From contig NZ_BBJC02000002.1 in the NCBI RefSeq assembly GCF_000739715.2, positions 212,731 through 276,730 of the forward strand: 64,000 bases of DNA. The letters run 5' to 3'. The DNA comes from Falsirhodobacter sp. alg1. Lineage in GTDB: Bacteria; Pseudomonadota; Alphaproteobacteria; Rhodobacterales; Rhodobacteraceae. The position numbers were made by a program, and so were the translations under genes. Positions 32,167-40,391 of the stretch are shown piece by piece; within the stretch, counting starts at the first letter, position 1, and each line of letters starts with the position of its first letter. The notes beneath the pieces were generated by a model. It was given only the letters and a program-made list of their open reading frames with translations, did no database searches and was not told the DNA's origin.

Positions 32167-33197
32167 CTCGCCTCCAGAAATTCTGCAATGATTGCCGCAG
32201 TACCGCTCCATGATGGCAATTTCCGGCCTGCCGCATAGGCACCATCTGCCAGATTGCAACGCAGCGTCCTGTCGGTGAGCAACTGCCGCAATGCCATGGC
32301 AAAGGCCTGACCGTCATTCACCGACACCAGAATACCGGCGGTTGGGGGCACCACATCGGGTACGGCCCCCGCGTGGCAGGCCACGATGGGCAAACCCTGT
32401 GACAGAGCCTCGGCAAAAACCATGCCATAGCCTTCGTAGCGACTGGCCAGCGCAAAGATGTCGGCTTCAGCCATCGCCTTGCGCGTATCATCGACCTGCC
32501 CCACCAGCGTTATGCGGTCTGCCAGCCCCGATGCCCTGACTTGCTTCGTGATGTCCCGCGCGGTTTCCGGATCGAGATCAAGCGATCCGACAATGCTCGC
32601 CCGCCAATCCAGATCGGTCAGATGCGTCAGGGCATCGATCAGCACATCATGGCCTTTGCGCTGGATGATGGTGCCGATGGACAGGATATGCGGCACGTCA
32701 CCCGCCCCGGTTGCCCGCGGGGCGGGCTCGGTTCCGGGCAAAGCCACGATGATATCGTCCGCTGCCAGATCGAAGGTTTGCCGCACATCACGGGCCGTGG
32801 ATGGTGAGGTAACGACAACACCCCGTACCTGTGCCAATGCCGCCCCCTCGGAGGCCAGAAGCCGGGCTGCCACTGCTTCAGGCTGCCCCCCTTCCAGACC
32901 CAACGGGTGATGGACCAAGGCGAACAGGCGTAGGCGGGATGCCTCCCGCTGTGCCCAATCCGCCATCACGCCGAATGCAAGCCCGTCTACCAGAACCGTT
33001 GCGCCGTCCGGCAGTGCCGACAAGGCTGCTTCTGCCTCACGCAGCGTTTCCTGCGTGGGAAAGGGAAATCCCGCCCCCAGAGGCACGAGGTTTACCTGCC
33101 AGCCACGCGCCCGTAGCCCGGCAATGACCTGACGGTCATATCCATAGCCGCCGGTCCGCAGTTGCAGGTCTCCGGGATAGGCAAAATGCAGGATCAT
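32163..33197 (-). CDS. GT4-family glycosyltransferase
   Basis: GT-B fold retaining glycosyltransferase, 344 aa. N-terminal acceptor domain begins MILHFAYPGDLQLRTGGYGYDRQV with the glycine-rich loop; C-terminal donor domain has HILSIGTIIQRKGHDVLIDAL and the EX7E motif in EGYGMVFAEALSQGLP. Overlaps the upstream PTPS-like gene stop and the downstream methyltransferase start by four bases each, so all are translationally coupled. Pteridine glucosyltransferases are known in cyanobacteria, which makes a pterin or pyrimidine acceptor plausible, but this is inference. Confidence 0.88.
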   Translation of the reverse strand: MILHFAYPGDLQLRTGGYGYDRQVIAGLRARGWQVNLVPLGAGFPFPTQETLREAEAALSALPDGATVLVDGLAFGVMADWAQREASRLRLFALVHHPLGLEGGQPEAVAARLLASEGAALAQVRGVVVTSPSTARDVRQTFDLAADDIIVALPGTEPAPRATGAGDVPHILSIGTIIQRKGHDVLIDALTHLTDLDWRASIVGSLDLDPETARDITKQVRASGLADRITLVGQVDDTRKAMAEADIFALASRYEGYGMVFAEALSQGLPIVACHAGAVPDVVPPTAGILVSVNDGQAFAMALRQLLTDRTLRCNLADGAYAAGRKLPSWSGTAAIIAEFLEAR

Positions 33198-33586
33198 AGC
33201 GCGGCTTCGTACCATCCACGAGCCGCATGGCTTTCATGCAGGGTGACGCGGATACGGCAGATCCGGGCAGCCCCTTCGCCGAACCGGTCACGACCGTCCC
33301 GCAGCCCCTCGAAGATATGACGGGCCAGAAACTCGGTCGTCGTGATTTTTCCGCTTAGCGCGGAAACCTCATCAAGGTTCTGGTAATTCAGCGGTTTCAG
33401 CACATCAGCCAGCAGTGACGTCGCCGCACCGATATCGACAGCCAGACCATCGTCATCGATATCTTCGGTGAAAAATGCCGCATCGACCACGAATGTCGCG
33501 CCATGCATTCCCTGCGCGGGGCCAAAAACGGGGCGCGGCAGGCTATGCGCGATCATGATATGGTCGCGAACTTCAACAGCAAACAT
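33194..33586 (-). CDS. 6-pyruvoyltetrahydropterin synthase/QueD-like protein with altered active site
   Basis: 130-aa protein with the T-fold pattern of the PTPS/QueD family: IAHSL for the first zinc histidine (His14), MHG for the second (His28), VDIG, the TTTEFLARHIFEGL helix and the late glutamate in TLHESH. The third zinc histidine of LHGH is Ala30, the nucleophilic cysteine between His14 and His28 is absent, and the LDH catalytic Asp-His pair reads LNYQ. Canonical synthase chemistry is therefore doubtful; ligand binding or a different reaction is likely. Start at 33586 (MFAVEVRDH). Lies between the dehydrogenase and glycosyltransferase genes in the leftward operon. Confidence 0.8.
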   Translation of the reverse strand: MFAVEVRDHIMIAHSLPRPVFGPAQGMHGATFVVDAAFFTEDIDDDGLAVDIGAATSLLADVLKPLNYQNLDEVSALSGKITTTEFLARHIFEGLRDGRDRFGEGAARICRIRVTLHESHAARGWYEAAL

Positions 33587-33596
33587 GGATCTACCT

Positions 33597-34550
33597 TCAG
33601 TAACGGATGCGGTGGCATAACGTAGCGGCATCATCAATGATGTCACCATAAACTTCGGCAAGATCGTCAAAGGCCGTCTCGCCCGATATCAATGCATCAA
33701 GGCGTGGATCGCAAAGCAGCTCCAGCGCCTTGCACAGCCGACGGCGATATGGCCAGCGCACACGGTGCGAAGGCGCCACGGCCCCTACCTGAGAGCTGAT
33801 GATGGAAAGCCGCCGTGAATGGAACGCCCCTCCCAATGGAATGGTGGCGCGGCGGTCACCGTACCAGCTTGCCTCCACCACCCGCCCCTCGTTTCCCAGC
33901 GTCTCGATCGCGGCGGTCAGGGCTGCATCCGCACCCGAGGCATTGATGGCGATATCCGCATTTTCCAGCGGTGTGCCGATTTCCAGGCCCAATGCAGCCG
34001 CCACCTGCATGCGCCCACCCGAAATCTCTACCACCCGAAGATCGACACCCGGAATACGTGAAACCAGATGCGCCACCAACAGGCCCACCACCCCTGCCCC
34101 GAACACATTCACACGGTCCCCCGGGGCCACGCCCGCGTCCCACACGACATTCAGTGCCGTTTCCATATTGGCGGCCAGAACTGCCCGCTCGGGCGGCAAT
34201 GCCTGCGGCAGGGTTGCAAGGGCCTCGGACGGCAGTTGGAATACATTCTGATGGGGGTGCAGGCAGAAGACCGACCGCCCCTCGTCCGTTGTGCCTACCA
34301 TCGCATAGCCGTATTTGACCGGAAACGGCAGGTTTCCTGCTTGGTTCGGCCCCCGCATCCGTTCATATTCGGTTTCCGGTACCCGACCGTGGAACACCAG
34401 CCCCTCTGTTCCCCGGCTGATACCAGAGAACTGCGCATGGATGCGAACCAGATCATGCCGGGGTGCAACCCCCTCGGAACGAAGTTCGCAATGGCGTGGG
34501 GCTGTAATCCACAGCGCACGGGCGGGCATCATATCAGAGTCGGATGGCAC
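33597..34550 (-). CDS. MDR-family (zinc-dehydrogenase-like) oxidoreductase, BchC-like pattern
   Basis: 317-aa medium-chain dehydrogenase/reductase. The Rossmann motif is VNVFGAGVVGLLVAHLV. At the usual catalytic-zinc position (GxCGSD/GHE) it reads SGISRGTEGLVF, lacking the first cysteine ligand, a form shared with bacteriochlorophyllide dehydrogenase BchC-like proteins; the structural-zinc cysteine lobe is also absent. So it may be a metal-free or altered MDR enzyme. Starts at GTG 34550 with GAGAGGA six bases upstream; an ATG pair near 34530 is the alternative. First gene of the leftward operon; diverges from the GTP cyclohydrolase gene 102 bases away. Confidence 0.8.
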   Translation of the reverse strand: MPSDSDMMPARALWITAPRHCELRSEGVAPRHDLVRIHAQFSGISRGTEGLVFHGRVPETEYERMRGPNQAGNLPFPVKYGYAMVGTTDEGRSVFCLHPHQNVFQLPSEALATLPQALPPERAVLAANMETALNVVWDAGVAPGDRVNVFGAGVVGLLVAHLVSRIPGVDLRVVEISGGRMQVAAALGLEIGTPLENADIAINASGADAALTAAIETLGNEGRVVEASWYGDRRATIPLGGAFHSRRLSIISSQVGAVAPSHRVRWPYRRRLCKALELLCDPRLDALISGETAFDDLAEVYGDIIDDAATLCHRIRY

Positions 34551-34652
34551 GGCACGTCCTCTCGTTACATCTGTGAAACTCTAGCACCCCCGGAACCAAA
34601 AGCTACTCTCGGGCGTATAGGAATGTTGATATTCGGATATGGAGGATACCCG
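34551..34652. promoter_or_regulatory. Divergent control region of the pterin-like locus
   Basis: 102-base gap between the starts of the leftward (dehydrogenase) and rightward (GTP cyclohydrolase) operons; both must be promoted from here. A GGAGG ribosome site for the rightward gene lies at 34641-34645. I see no clear palindrome or consensus -35/-10 pair. Confidence 0.5.
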
Positions 34653-35765
34653 ATGACCCTGCAGGAACGCACGCCGCAGACCGGCCAACCGGTGAATGCG
34701 GGTATCTTCTCGTCCCCCGGAATGTATTTCGAGCGTGCGGTATCGGAACTGCGGTTCGGTCGTCCGGTTATCCTGAAAGACGCGGATGACGTGATGGCCG
34801 TCATGGCGCTTGATGCGGCCTCTCCGCAACAGCTGGAACAGATGGCCACTGCCTCGGGTCATGACCACAGCCTGTTCCTGAGCGGGCAACGGGCCGCCCG
34901 GATGGGTGCCGCTTCTACCACAGGCGTCGTGATCCCCATGACGGGGCTGAATTTCGATACCGCGTCCCGCCTTGCCTATCATCCCGGAACGCGGCTGCCG
35001 ACGGCATGGCGCTCCGCCCCCAAGATCATGGGATTGGGGGAACATTTGTGCGAAGCGGCAATGTTGCTGCCCGCCATGATCGTATCGCCCTACACCCCTG
35101 CATTCGCGGGCTGTGCCGAACTGGACGTTGCGCTGATGAATACGCTGGATGCCGAGCGGCGCGCCTATCGGATCATCGCCCGCACACCGGTGCCGTTGCG
35201 GGATATGGGGATGTGCGAATTCGTCGTTTTCCGCGGCGGCGTTGCCCATCGGGACCAGATCGCCATCATCGTGGGTACACCTGATTTCGACCGTATCGTT
35301 CCCGTGCGCCTGCATTCCTCCTGCATCACTGGGGATCTGAGCGGGTCCTTGAAATGTGACTGTGGTGACCAGCTTCAGAACAGCCTGCAATCGCTGCATG
35401 AGGCGGGCGGCGGTGTCCTTCTGTATCTGGATCAGGAGGGGCGCGGCACCGGAATCGGGTCGAAGATGCGGGCATACGGCTACCAGAATGCCGGTCTTGA
35501 TACGATTGACGCCGACGCCGAGCTGGGCTTCAGTGCCGATCACCGCCGGTATGAGGCGGCATCTGCCATGTTGCAGGGCCTGGGGATCACGAAAATCAAC
35601 CTCTATACCAACAATCCTGCCAAGGCAGAGGCATTGCGCCGTGACGGTCTGATCGTTGCACGGCGCACCCCCGTCTCCGGCCGCGTGACAGATGAGAACC
35701 GGAACTATCTGCAAACCAAGAACGCCCGCGCCGGACATATGATCGAGAACCTTTCTGACGGTTGA
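34653..35765 (+). CDS. ribA: GTP cyclohydrolase II with degenerate RibB-like N-terminal domain
   Basis: Predicted to open GTP to the diaminopyrimidine that starts riboflavin (and some other) pathways. The C-terminal ~200 of 370 aa are a complete cyclohydrolase II: VRLHSSCITGDLSGSLKCDCGDQL with the zinc cysteines, LYLDQEGRGTGIGSKMRAYG, LGFSADHRRY and NLYTNNPAKAEAL. The first ~170 aa resemble 3,4-dihydroxy-2-butanone-4-phosphate synthase (AVSELRFGRPVILKDADD) but the catalytic DDEDRENEGD box is missing, so only one activity is expected. Start chosen by GGAGG seven bases before ATG 34653. It may be the cell's riboflavin RibA or a paralogue dedicated to this locus. Confidence 0.88.
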   Translation: MTLQERTPQTGQPVNAGIFSSPGMYFERAVSELRFGRPVILKDADDVMAVMALDAASPQQLEQMATASGHDHSLFLSGQRAARMGAASTTGVVIPMTGLNFDTASRLAYHPGTRLPTAWRSAPKIMGLGEHLCEAAMLLPAMIVSPYTPAFAGCAELDVALMNTLDAERRAYRIIARTPVPLRDMGMCEFVVFRGGVAHRDQIAIIVGTPDFDRIVPVRLHSSCITGDLSGSLKCDCGDQLQNSLQSLHEAGGGVLLYLDQEGRGTGIGSKMRAYGYQNAGLDTIDADAELGFSADHRRYEAASAMLQGLGITKINLYTNNPAKAEALRRDGLIVARRTPVSGRVTDENRNYLQTKNARAGHMIENLSDG

Positions 35766-35772
35766 ACAAACG

Positions 35773-36537
35773 ATGGCCACCACTTCTGTTCCTGCATCCG
35801 GCTCCACCCCATGGCGGGGGGGCATCATGGCCACCGCAATTGCCGGGGCGGTATTGGGCCTTGGCATCTACGGGATATGGGCAGACTGGATGCCCATGAT
35901 GATGGTGGCATTCGCGGTATATGTCCCGGCGACACTGATGATGTTCTCGGCCCTGCCACACCATGGCGCCCGGATATTCGGACCTGCAAATACCGTCACG
36001 GCCATTCGTCTGGCCGCCACCTCTTATGTGGCCGCAGCCATGTTCGTATCTGATGTGGAACTGCTGCGGCAGGGTGAGCTTCTGGGCAGAATAGACGATC
36101 CGCGGGTCTGGAGTGCGGTTCTCATAGCCTTGGCCGCGCTGGCCCTGGACGGGGTGGACGGATGGCTGGCGCGCCGTACCGGGCTTTCGTCCGATTTTGG
36201 GGCACGCTTCGACATGGAGGTGGATGCCGCGCTGATCCTGATGCTGGCCATCGCCGCATGGTCTCTGGGCAAGGTGGCACCATGGGTGATCATGATCGGG
36301 GCAGCCCGCTACATCTTCATCGTGGCCCAGGCATTCGTACCCGCATTGCGCGCGCCGCTGGCACCATCGTTCGCACGGAAAGCCATTTGTGTGGTGCAGG
36401 TTGCAACGCTTTGCGTGATCGTCATGCCGGTTGTACCAGACGGGCCTGCTACGGTGATGGCTGCCATTGCGGCGGCCCTTCTGGGGTGGTCATTCGGGCG
36501 GGATGTTCTGGCCCTGCTGAATGGCAGGACCAGCTAG
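35773..36537 (+). CDS. CDP-alcohol phosphatidyltransferase
   Basis: Integral membrane enzyme of 254 aa with about six hydrophobic segments. The signature D(x)2DG(x)2AR(x)8G(x)3D(x)3D is intact in DGVDGWLARRTG...DFGARFDMEVDA. Such enzymes move a phosphatidyl or phospho-alcohol group from a CDP-linked donor to an alcohol. Eight bases after the GTP cyclohydrolase stop, so cotranscribed with it. In this setting it could attach the locus product to a lipid, but the true substrates are unknown. Convergent with nhaA. Confidence 0.85.
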   Translation: MATTSVPASGSTPWRGGIMATAIAGAVLGLGIYGIWADWMPMMMVAFAVYVPATLMMFSALPHHGARIFGPANTVTAIRLAATSYVAAAMFVSDVELLRQGELLGRIDDPRVWSAVLIALAALALDGVDGWLARRTGLSSDFGARFDMEVDAALILMLAIAAWSLGKVAPWVIMIGAARYIFIVAQAFVPALRAPLAPSFARKAICVVQVATLCVIVMPVVPDGPATVMAAIAAALLGWSFGRDVLALLNGRTS

Positions 36538-36540
36538 ACC

Positions 36541-37734
36541 TCAGGGCGTTACTCGGCGCGGTTCCCGCTTGGCAGACCGCAGGATCATGTATCCGATAAT
36601 TCCGGATACGAAGGATCCCAGCAGAATACCAATCTTTACGCGATCCTGAACGCCGGGGTCGTCAAACGCCAGAAGGCCGATGAACAGGCTCATGGTAAAG
36701 CCGATCCCGCAAAGGATCGAAACACCCAGAACCTGCCGCCAGCTTGCCTGGGCGGGCAAATCCACGATACCCGTTTTGACAAGCACCACTACGGCCCCGA
36801 AGACGCCGATCAGCTTGCCAAAGAACAGGCCAGCCGCGACACCCAGTGTCAGCGGTGCCAACAGGACAGAAGCATCGACACCGGCAAACGAGACGCCTGC
36901 ATTGGCAAAGCCGAAGATCGGAACGACAATGAACGCGACCGGCTTGTGCAGCATATGCTCCAATGCGTGAAGCGGGGATTCTGCAGGGGTCGCCTCCGGC
37001 TTGCCCGGCGTGCGGACGATCGGAATGGTCAATGCCAGCAGCACGCCCGCCAGTGTGGCATGTACGCCCGAGCGGTAGACAAGGATCCACAGCACGGCGC
37101 CCAGAATTGCATAAGGCACCAGAGAACGGACACCCTTGCGGTTCATCATCAGCAGCGCGCCGAATACGATTGCAGCCCCCAGCAGATCGATTACCGACAG
37201 ATCCGATGTGTAGAAGATCGCGATGACGACCACGGCCCCCAGATCATCGATGATCGCGAGCGCGGCCAGAAATACCTTCAGCGATGCTGGAACACGCGGC
37301 CCCAACAGCGACAACACGCCAAGTGCAAAGGCGATATCGGTGGCCGATGGAATGGCCCACCCGCGCAGCGCGCTTGGATCGTGGATATTCAGCGCGACAT
37401 AGATCAGCGCCGGCACGGCCATACCGCCGACGGCAGCAACCCCCGGCAGAATGCGGCGAGGCCAAGTCGAGAGCTGGCCATCCGTCATTTCCCGCTTGAT
37501 CTCGAGACCGACCATCAAAAAGAAGACGGCCATCAGGGCATCGTTGATCCAGTGTTGAAGGCTCAGCGGGCCGATATAGGCGTGCAGGATATGCACATAG
37601 CTCTGACCGAGCGGTGAGTTGGCAACGATCAGGGCAAGCACAGCCGCCCCCATCAGAATTATCCCGCCTGAAGCCTCGCTATCCAGAAATTCGCGAAAAC
37701 TGCGGTTACCATGGCGGGGTTGTGATGGCGTCAT
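36541..37734 (-). CDS. nhaA: Na+/H+ antiporter NhaA
   Basis: Inner-membrane sodium/proton antiporter of 397 aa, eleven to twelve hydrophobic segments. It begins with FLDSEASGGIILMGAAVLAL; the ion-site aspartates lie in SATDIAFALG and LAIIDDLGAV, and MAVFFLMVGLEIKRE is the family signature. Works in pH and sodium homeostasis. It has a structured 5' leader (see 37766-37794), suggesting RNA-based control, and diverges from a BASS transporter. Confidence 0.96.
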   Translation of the reverse strand: MTPSQPRHGNRSFREFLDSEASGGIILMGAAVLALIVANSPLGQSYVHILHAYIGPLSLQHWINDALMAVFFLMVGLEIKREMTDGQLSTWPRRILPGVAAVGGMAVPALIYVALNIHDPSALRGWAIPSATDIAFALGVLSLLGPRVPASLKVFLAALAIIDDLGAVVVIAIFYTSDLSVIDLLGAAIVFGALLMMNRKGVRSLVPYAILGAVLWILVYRSGVHATLAGVLLALTIPIVRTPGKPEATPAESPLHALEHMLHKPVAFIVVPIFGFANAGVSFAGVDASVLLAPLTLGVAAGLFFGKLIGVFGAVVVLVKTGIVDLPAQASWRQVLGVSILCGIGFTMSLFIGLLAFDDPGVQDRVKIGILLGSFVSGIIGYMILRSAKREPRRVTP

Positions 37735-37765
37735 AAGGTATTATCCCTTCGTCAAAGGTTCTTGT

Positions 37766-37794
37766 CCGGTCTCCGTTGAACGGATAGCGACCGG
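37766..37794 (-). promoter_or_regulatory. Structured 5' leader of nhaA, possible cation riboswitch part
   Basis: About 32-60 nt before the nhaA start, the minus strand can form an outer stem CCGGUC/GACCGG enclosing a four-base bulge and a second hairpin (UCCGU/ACGGA). Leaders called nhaA-I and nhaA-II, reported as lithium-sensing riboswitches, precede nhaA genes in proteobacteria. I cannot confirm that this leader fits either consensus. Confidence 0.35.
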
Positions 37795-37968
37795 GCGCAC
37801 GCAGCACACGTCCGGGCCAGCCGACAATACCGCAGAACAGGCGGGCGTCCAGTCAATGCCGGACGGGGTGCCGTTTTGTCGCGGGGAATGCTTGCGACAC
37901 CTACCCTTTTGGACTATTGCGAAAATTTGCGCCTGAACGCAATAAATTGGCGCGTAAACGGGGGTATC

Positions 37969-38895
37969 ATGCGTTTAATTACATCACTGGCGGCATTCGT
38001 CGGCAGGACCTTTGCGGTCTGGGTTATTCTGTTCGCTGTGCTGGGCTTTTTGGCGCCGCAGACTTTCCGGCAGATCGGACCTTACATCGTTCCGCTGCTG
38101 GGCCTGATCATGTTCGGAATGGGTCTGACGATTTCCGCGGATGATTTCCGCGAGGTGGCCCGACGCCCATTCGATGTGGCCATCGGTGTGCTGTCGCAAT
38201 TCGTGATCATGCCGCTGCTGGCGGTATTGCTGACCCTCATCATTCCCATGCCACCCGAAGTGGCTGCGGGGGTCATTCTGGTCGGCTGTTGCCCGGGCGG
38301 CACATCTTCCAATGTCATGACATATCTTTCCAAGGGTGATGTTGCCCTGTCGGTCGCTTGTACCAGCGTTACGACGCTGCTTGCGCCACTGGTGACCCCG
38401 TTCCTCGTCCTGCTGCTTGCCGAACAATATCTGCCGGTGAATGCGGGAGCCATGTTCCTGTCGATCGTAAAGGTCGTATTGCTACCCTTGGCCCTGGGCT
38501 TCCTCGCCCAGCGCCTTGTGCCGCGTCTGGTGGCTGTGGCGGTGCCCGCGCTGCCATTGGTCAGCGTTACCGGTATCGTTCTTATCGTGGCAGCCGTGGT
38601 TGCCCTGTCACAATCGGCAATCGCCACATCGGGTCTGATGATCTTCGGTGTCGTCGTCCTGCATAACGCGCTGGGCTATCTGGTTGGCTATACCGCTGCG
38701 CGCATTTCAGGCCTTTCATTGGCCCGACGCAAAGCGATCGCAATTGAAGTCGGCATGCAGAACTCTGGGTTGGGGGCCGCCTTGGCAACGGCCCATTTCT
38801 CTCCCCTCGCCGCTGTGCCCAGCGCGATATTCAGCGTATGGCACAACATCTCGGGTGCATTACTGGCCAATTATCTGGCACGGAAAACGGACTGA
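37969..38895 (+). CDS. Bile acid:sodium symporter (BASS) family transporter
   Basis: Sodium-coupled organic-anion symporter of 308 aa with about ten hydrophobic segments. Family signatures: LLGLIMFGMGLTISADDF, GVILVGCCPGGTSSNVMTYLSKGDVALSV and EVGMQNSGLGAALA. Bacterial members move bile-acid-like anions, pantoate or keto acids; the substrate is unknown here. Start at 37969; the longer frame to 37876 lacks a signal or coding pattern. A shared sodium dependence with the divergent nhaA gene may be functional. Confidence 0.9.
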   Translation: MRLITSLAAFVGRTFAVWVILFAVLGFLAPQTFRQIGPYIVPLLGLIMFGMGLTISADDFREVARRPFDVAIGVLSQFVIMPLLAVLLTLIIPMPPEVAAGVILVGCCPGGTSSNVMTYLSKGDVALSVACTSVTTLLAPLVTPFLVLLLAEQYLPVNAGAMFLSIVKVVLLPLALGFLAQRLVPRLVAVAVPALPLVSVTGIVLIVAAVVALSQSAIATSGLMIFGVVVLHNALGYLVGYTAARISGLSLARRKAIAIEVGMQNSGLGAALATAHFSPLAAVPSAIFSVWHNISGALLANYLARKTD

Positions 38896-38897
38896 TC

Positions 38898-40292
38898 CTA
38901 GCTTCCGAGCTGGGGCCCAGCGCGCCGCTGCCATGGCGTCGGCGCGTCGCATTTGGTGCAAAGCTGTTCCAAGGCGGACCGAAGTCCCTCTTCCAGCGTC
39001 GGGTGATAGATCGGTTGATCCAGAATATCACCGGCAGTCATTCCGGCGCTGATCGCCAGAGCCAGATATTGCGCCACATGCTCCGCATCCGGCATGCACA
39101 ATGTCGCGGCGATCAGCTTTCCTGACTTGTCTGCGTGAAGGCGGGCAAAGCCGTGGGCGTTACCATCCACTTTCGCACGCCCCTGATCCGAATAATCTGC
39201 AAAGGCCGTCACATACTCCTCATCTTTCGGAAGCTGCCCTACCATCGCCACGCCGGGATGAACAAAGGCAACAACCAAAGGCACCTTGCGCGACGCTTTG
39301 CGGACGTTCGGATAGGTTGCCGCATTCTCTCCAGCAATAGTGCCTTCATCACTGGCTTCATGCAGCACGGCCCTGTCATGATTTGCATCCCCTATGACGA
39401 ACACCGGCGCGTCACCGCATTGCAACGTTCGTGGATCGAACAGGGGTGTACCATGATCGTCCAGTTCCAGACCGCTTCGCTCCAGACACAGGCCGTCCAG
39501 TGCAGGCGGGCGACCGGCAGCCATCAGCACCTTTTCAAATTCCTGCTTGTTGCCTGCCCATTCGAATGTGATGCCCCCATCAGACAGAACAGGTGAAACA
39601 TCGGCCCCTGTATGGATATCCATCTCTGACTGCAGGATCTCTGCCAGGCATCTGCTGTCATCTTCATCCAGTCCTGCAAGGGAATTGCCCTGATCAAACA
39701 CTGAAACCTCTACCCCAAGGCGCGCAAAGGCCTGTGCAAGCTCCAGCCCTAGCGGCCCCGCTCCTACAACGGCAAGTGTTTTCGGCAGATCATCGATTTC
39801 GAAAACATCCTCGTTGCTCCACACGCGATCCTTCACACTCTCGAACGGTCCCGGAAGCATCGAAGACGCCCCGGTTGCGATAATGATCGTCTCTGCCTTT
39901 ACCGTTCCACCTGTATCCAGCGCCAACAGCCCCGGCTCGGCAAAGGAAGCGCGTGCTTTGATGGCAACGCCGTCGGGCAAATCGTGGATGGTATCCTGCA
40001 CTCCGGCAACGAAGCTATCCCTGTATTCACGCACACGGCGCATGACCGCAGGCCCGTCCACCTCCAAAGTGGCCCTGATACCGAACAGGTCAGCGTTTCG
40101 TGCGGTATGGGCAGCATTGGCGGCAGCGATCAGAAGCTTTGACGGCATACACCCCACTGCGGCACAGGTCGTCCCCCTGAATGCAGGATCTATCAGCAAG
40201 GTTTTTGCCCCGCGCGCCCTTGCCCGACGTTCGGCAGCAAGCCCTGCCGTTCCCGCACCAATGACTGCAACGTCGCATTCGATCTGAGGCAT
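38898..40292 (-). CDS. lpdA: Dihydrolipoyl-dehydrogenase-like pyridine nucleotide-disulfide oxidoreductase
   Basis: FAD flavoprotein of 464 aa. FAD motif DVAVIGAGTAGLAAERRA, redox disulfide GTTCAAVGCMPSKLL, NAD motif AVVGAGPLGLELAQAF, and C-terminal active-site YHPTLEEGL with the His-Glu pair. The redox-loop variant (CAAVGC in place of CLNVGC) and the isolated position away from 2-oxoacid dehydrogenase genes mean it may not be the pyruvate-complex E3; mercuric-reductase-like or stand-alone roles are possible. Start taken as the second ATG (40292), because AAAGGAG abuts the first one (40298). Convergent with the BASS gene. Confidence 0.85.
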   Translation of the reverse strand: MPQIECDVAVIGAGTAGLAAERRARARGAKTLLIDPAFRGTTCAAVGCMPSKLLIAAANAAHTARNADLFGIRATLEVDGPAVMRRVREYRDSFVAGVQDTIHDLPDGVAIKARASFAEPGLLALDTGGTVKAETIIIATGASSMLPGPFESVKDRVWSNEDVFEIDDLPKTLAVVGAGPLGLELAQAFARLGVEVSVFDQGNSLAGLDEDDSRCLAEILQSEMDIHTGADVSPVLSDGGITFEWAGNKQEFEKVLMAAGRPPALDGLCLERSGLELDDHGTPLFDPRTLQCGDAPVFVIGDANHDRAVLHEASDEGTIAGENAATYPNVRKASRKVPLVVAFVHPGVAMVGQLPKDEEYVTAFADYSDQGRAKVDGNAHGFARLHADKSGKLIAATLCMPDAEHVAQYLALAISAGMTAGDILDQPIYHPTLEEGLRSALEQLCTKCDAPTPWQRRAGPQLGS

Positions 40293-40391
40293 ATTCATCT
40301 CCTTTCAAAGGCAACCATGGGCGTCGGTGGGCGGTTCCAATGGAACCATCACCATTTCGAGTGGTTTTCCTTACTGTACATGGAGGAACCG

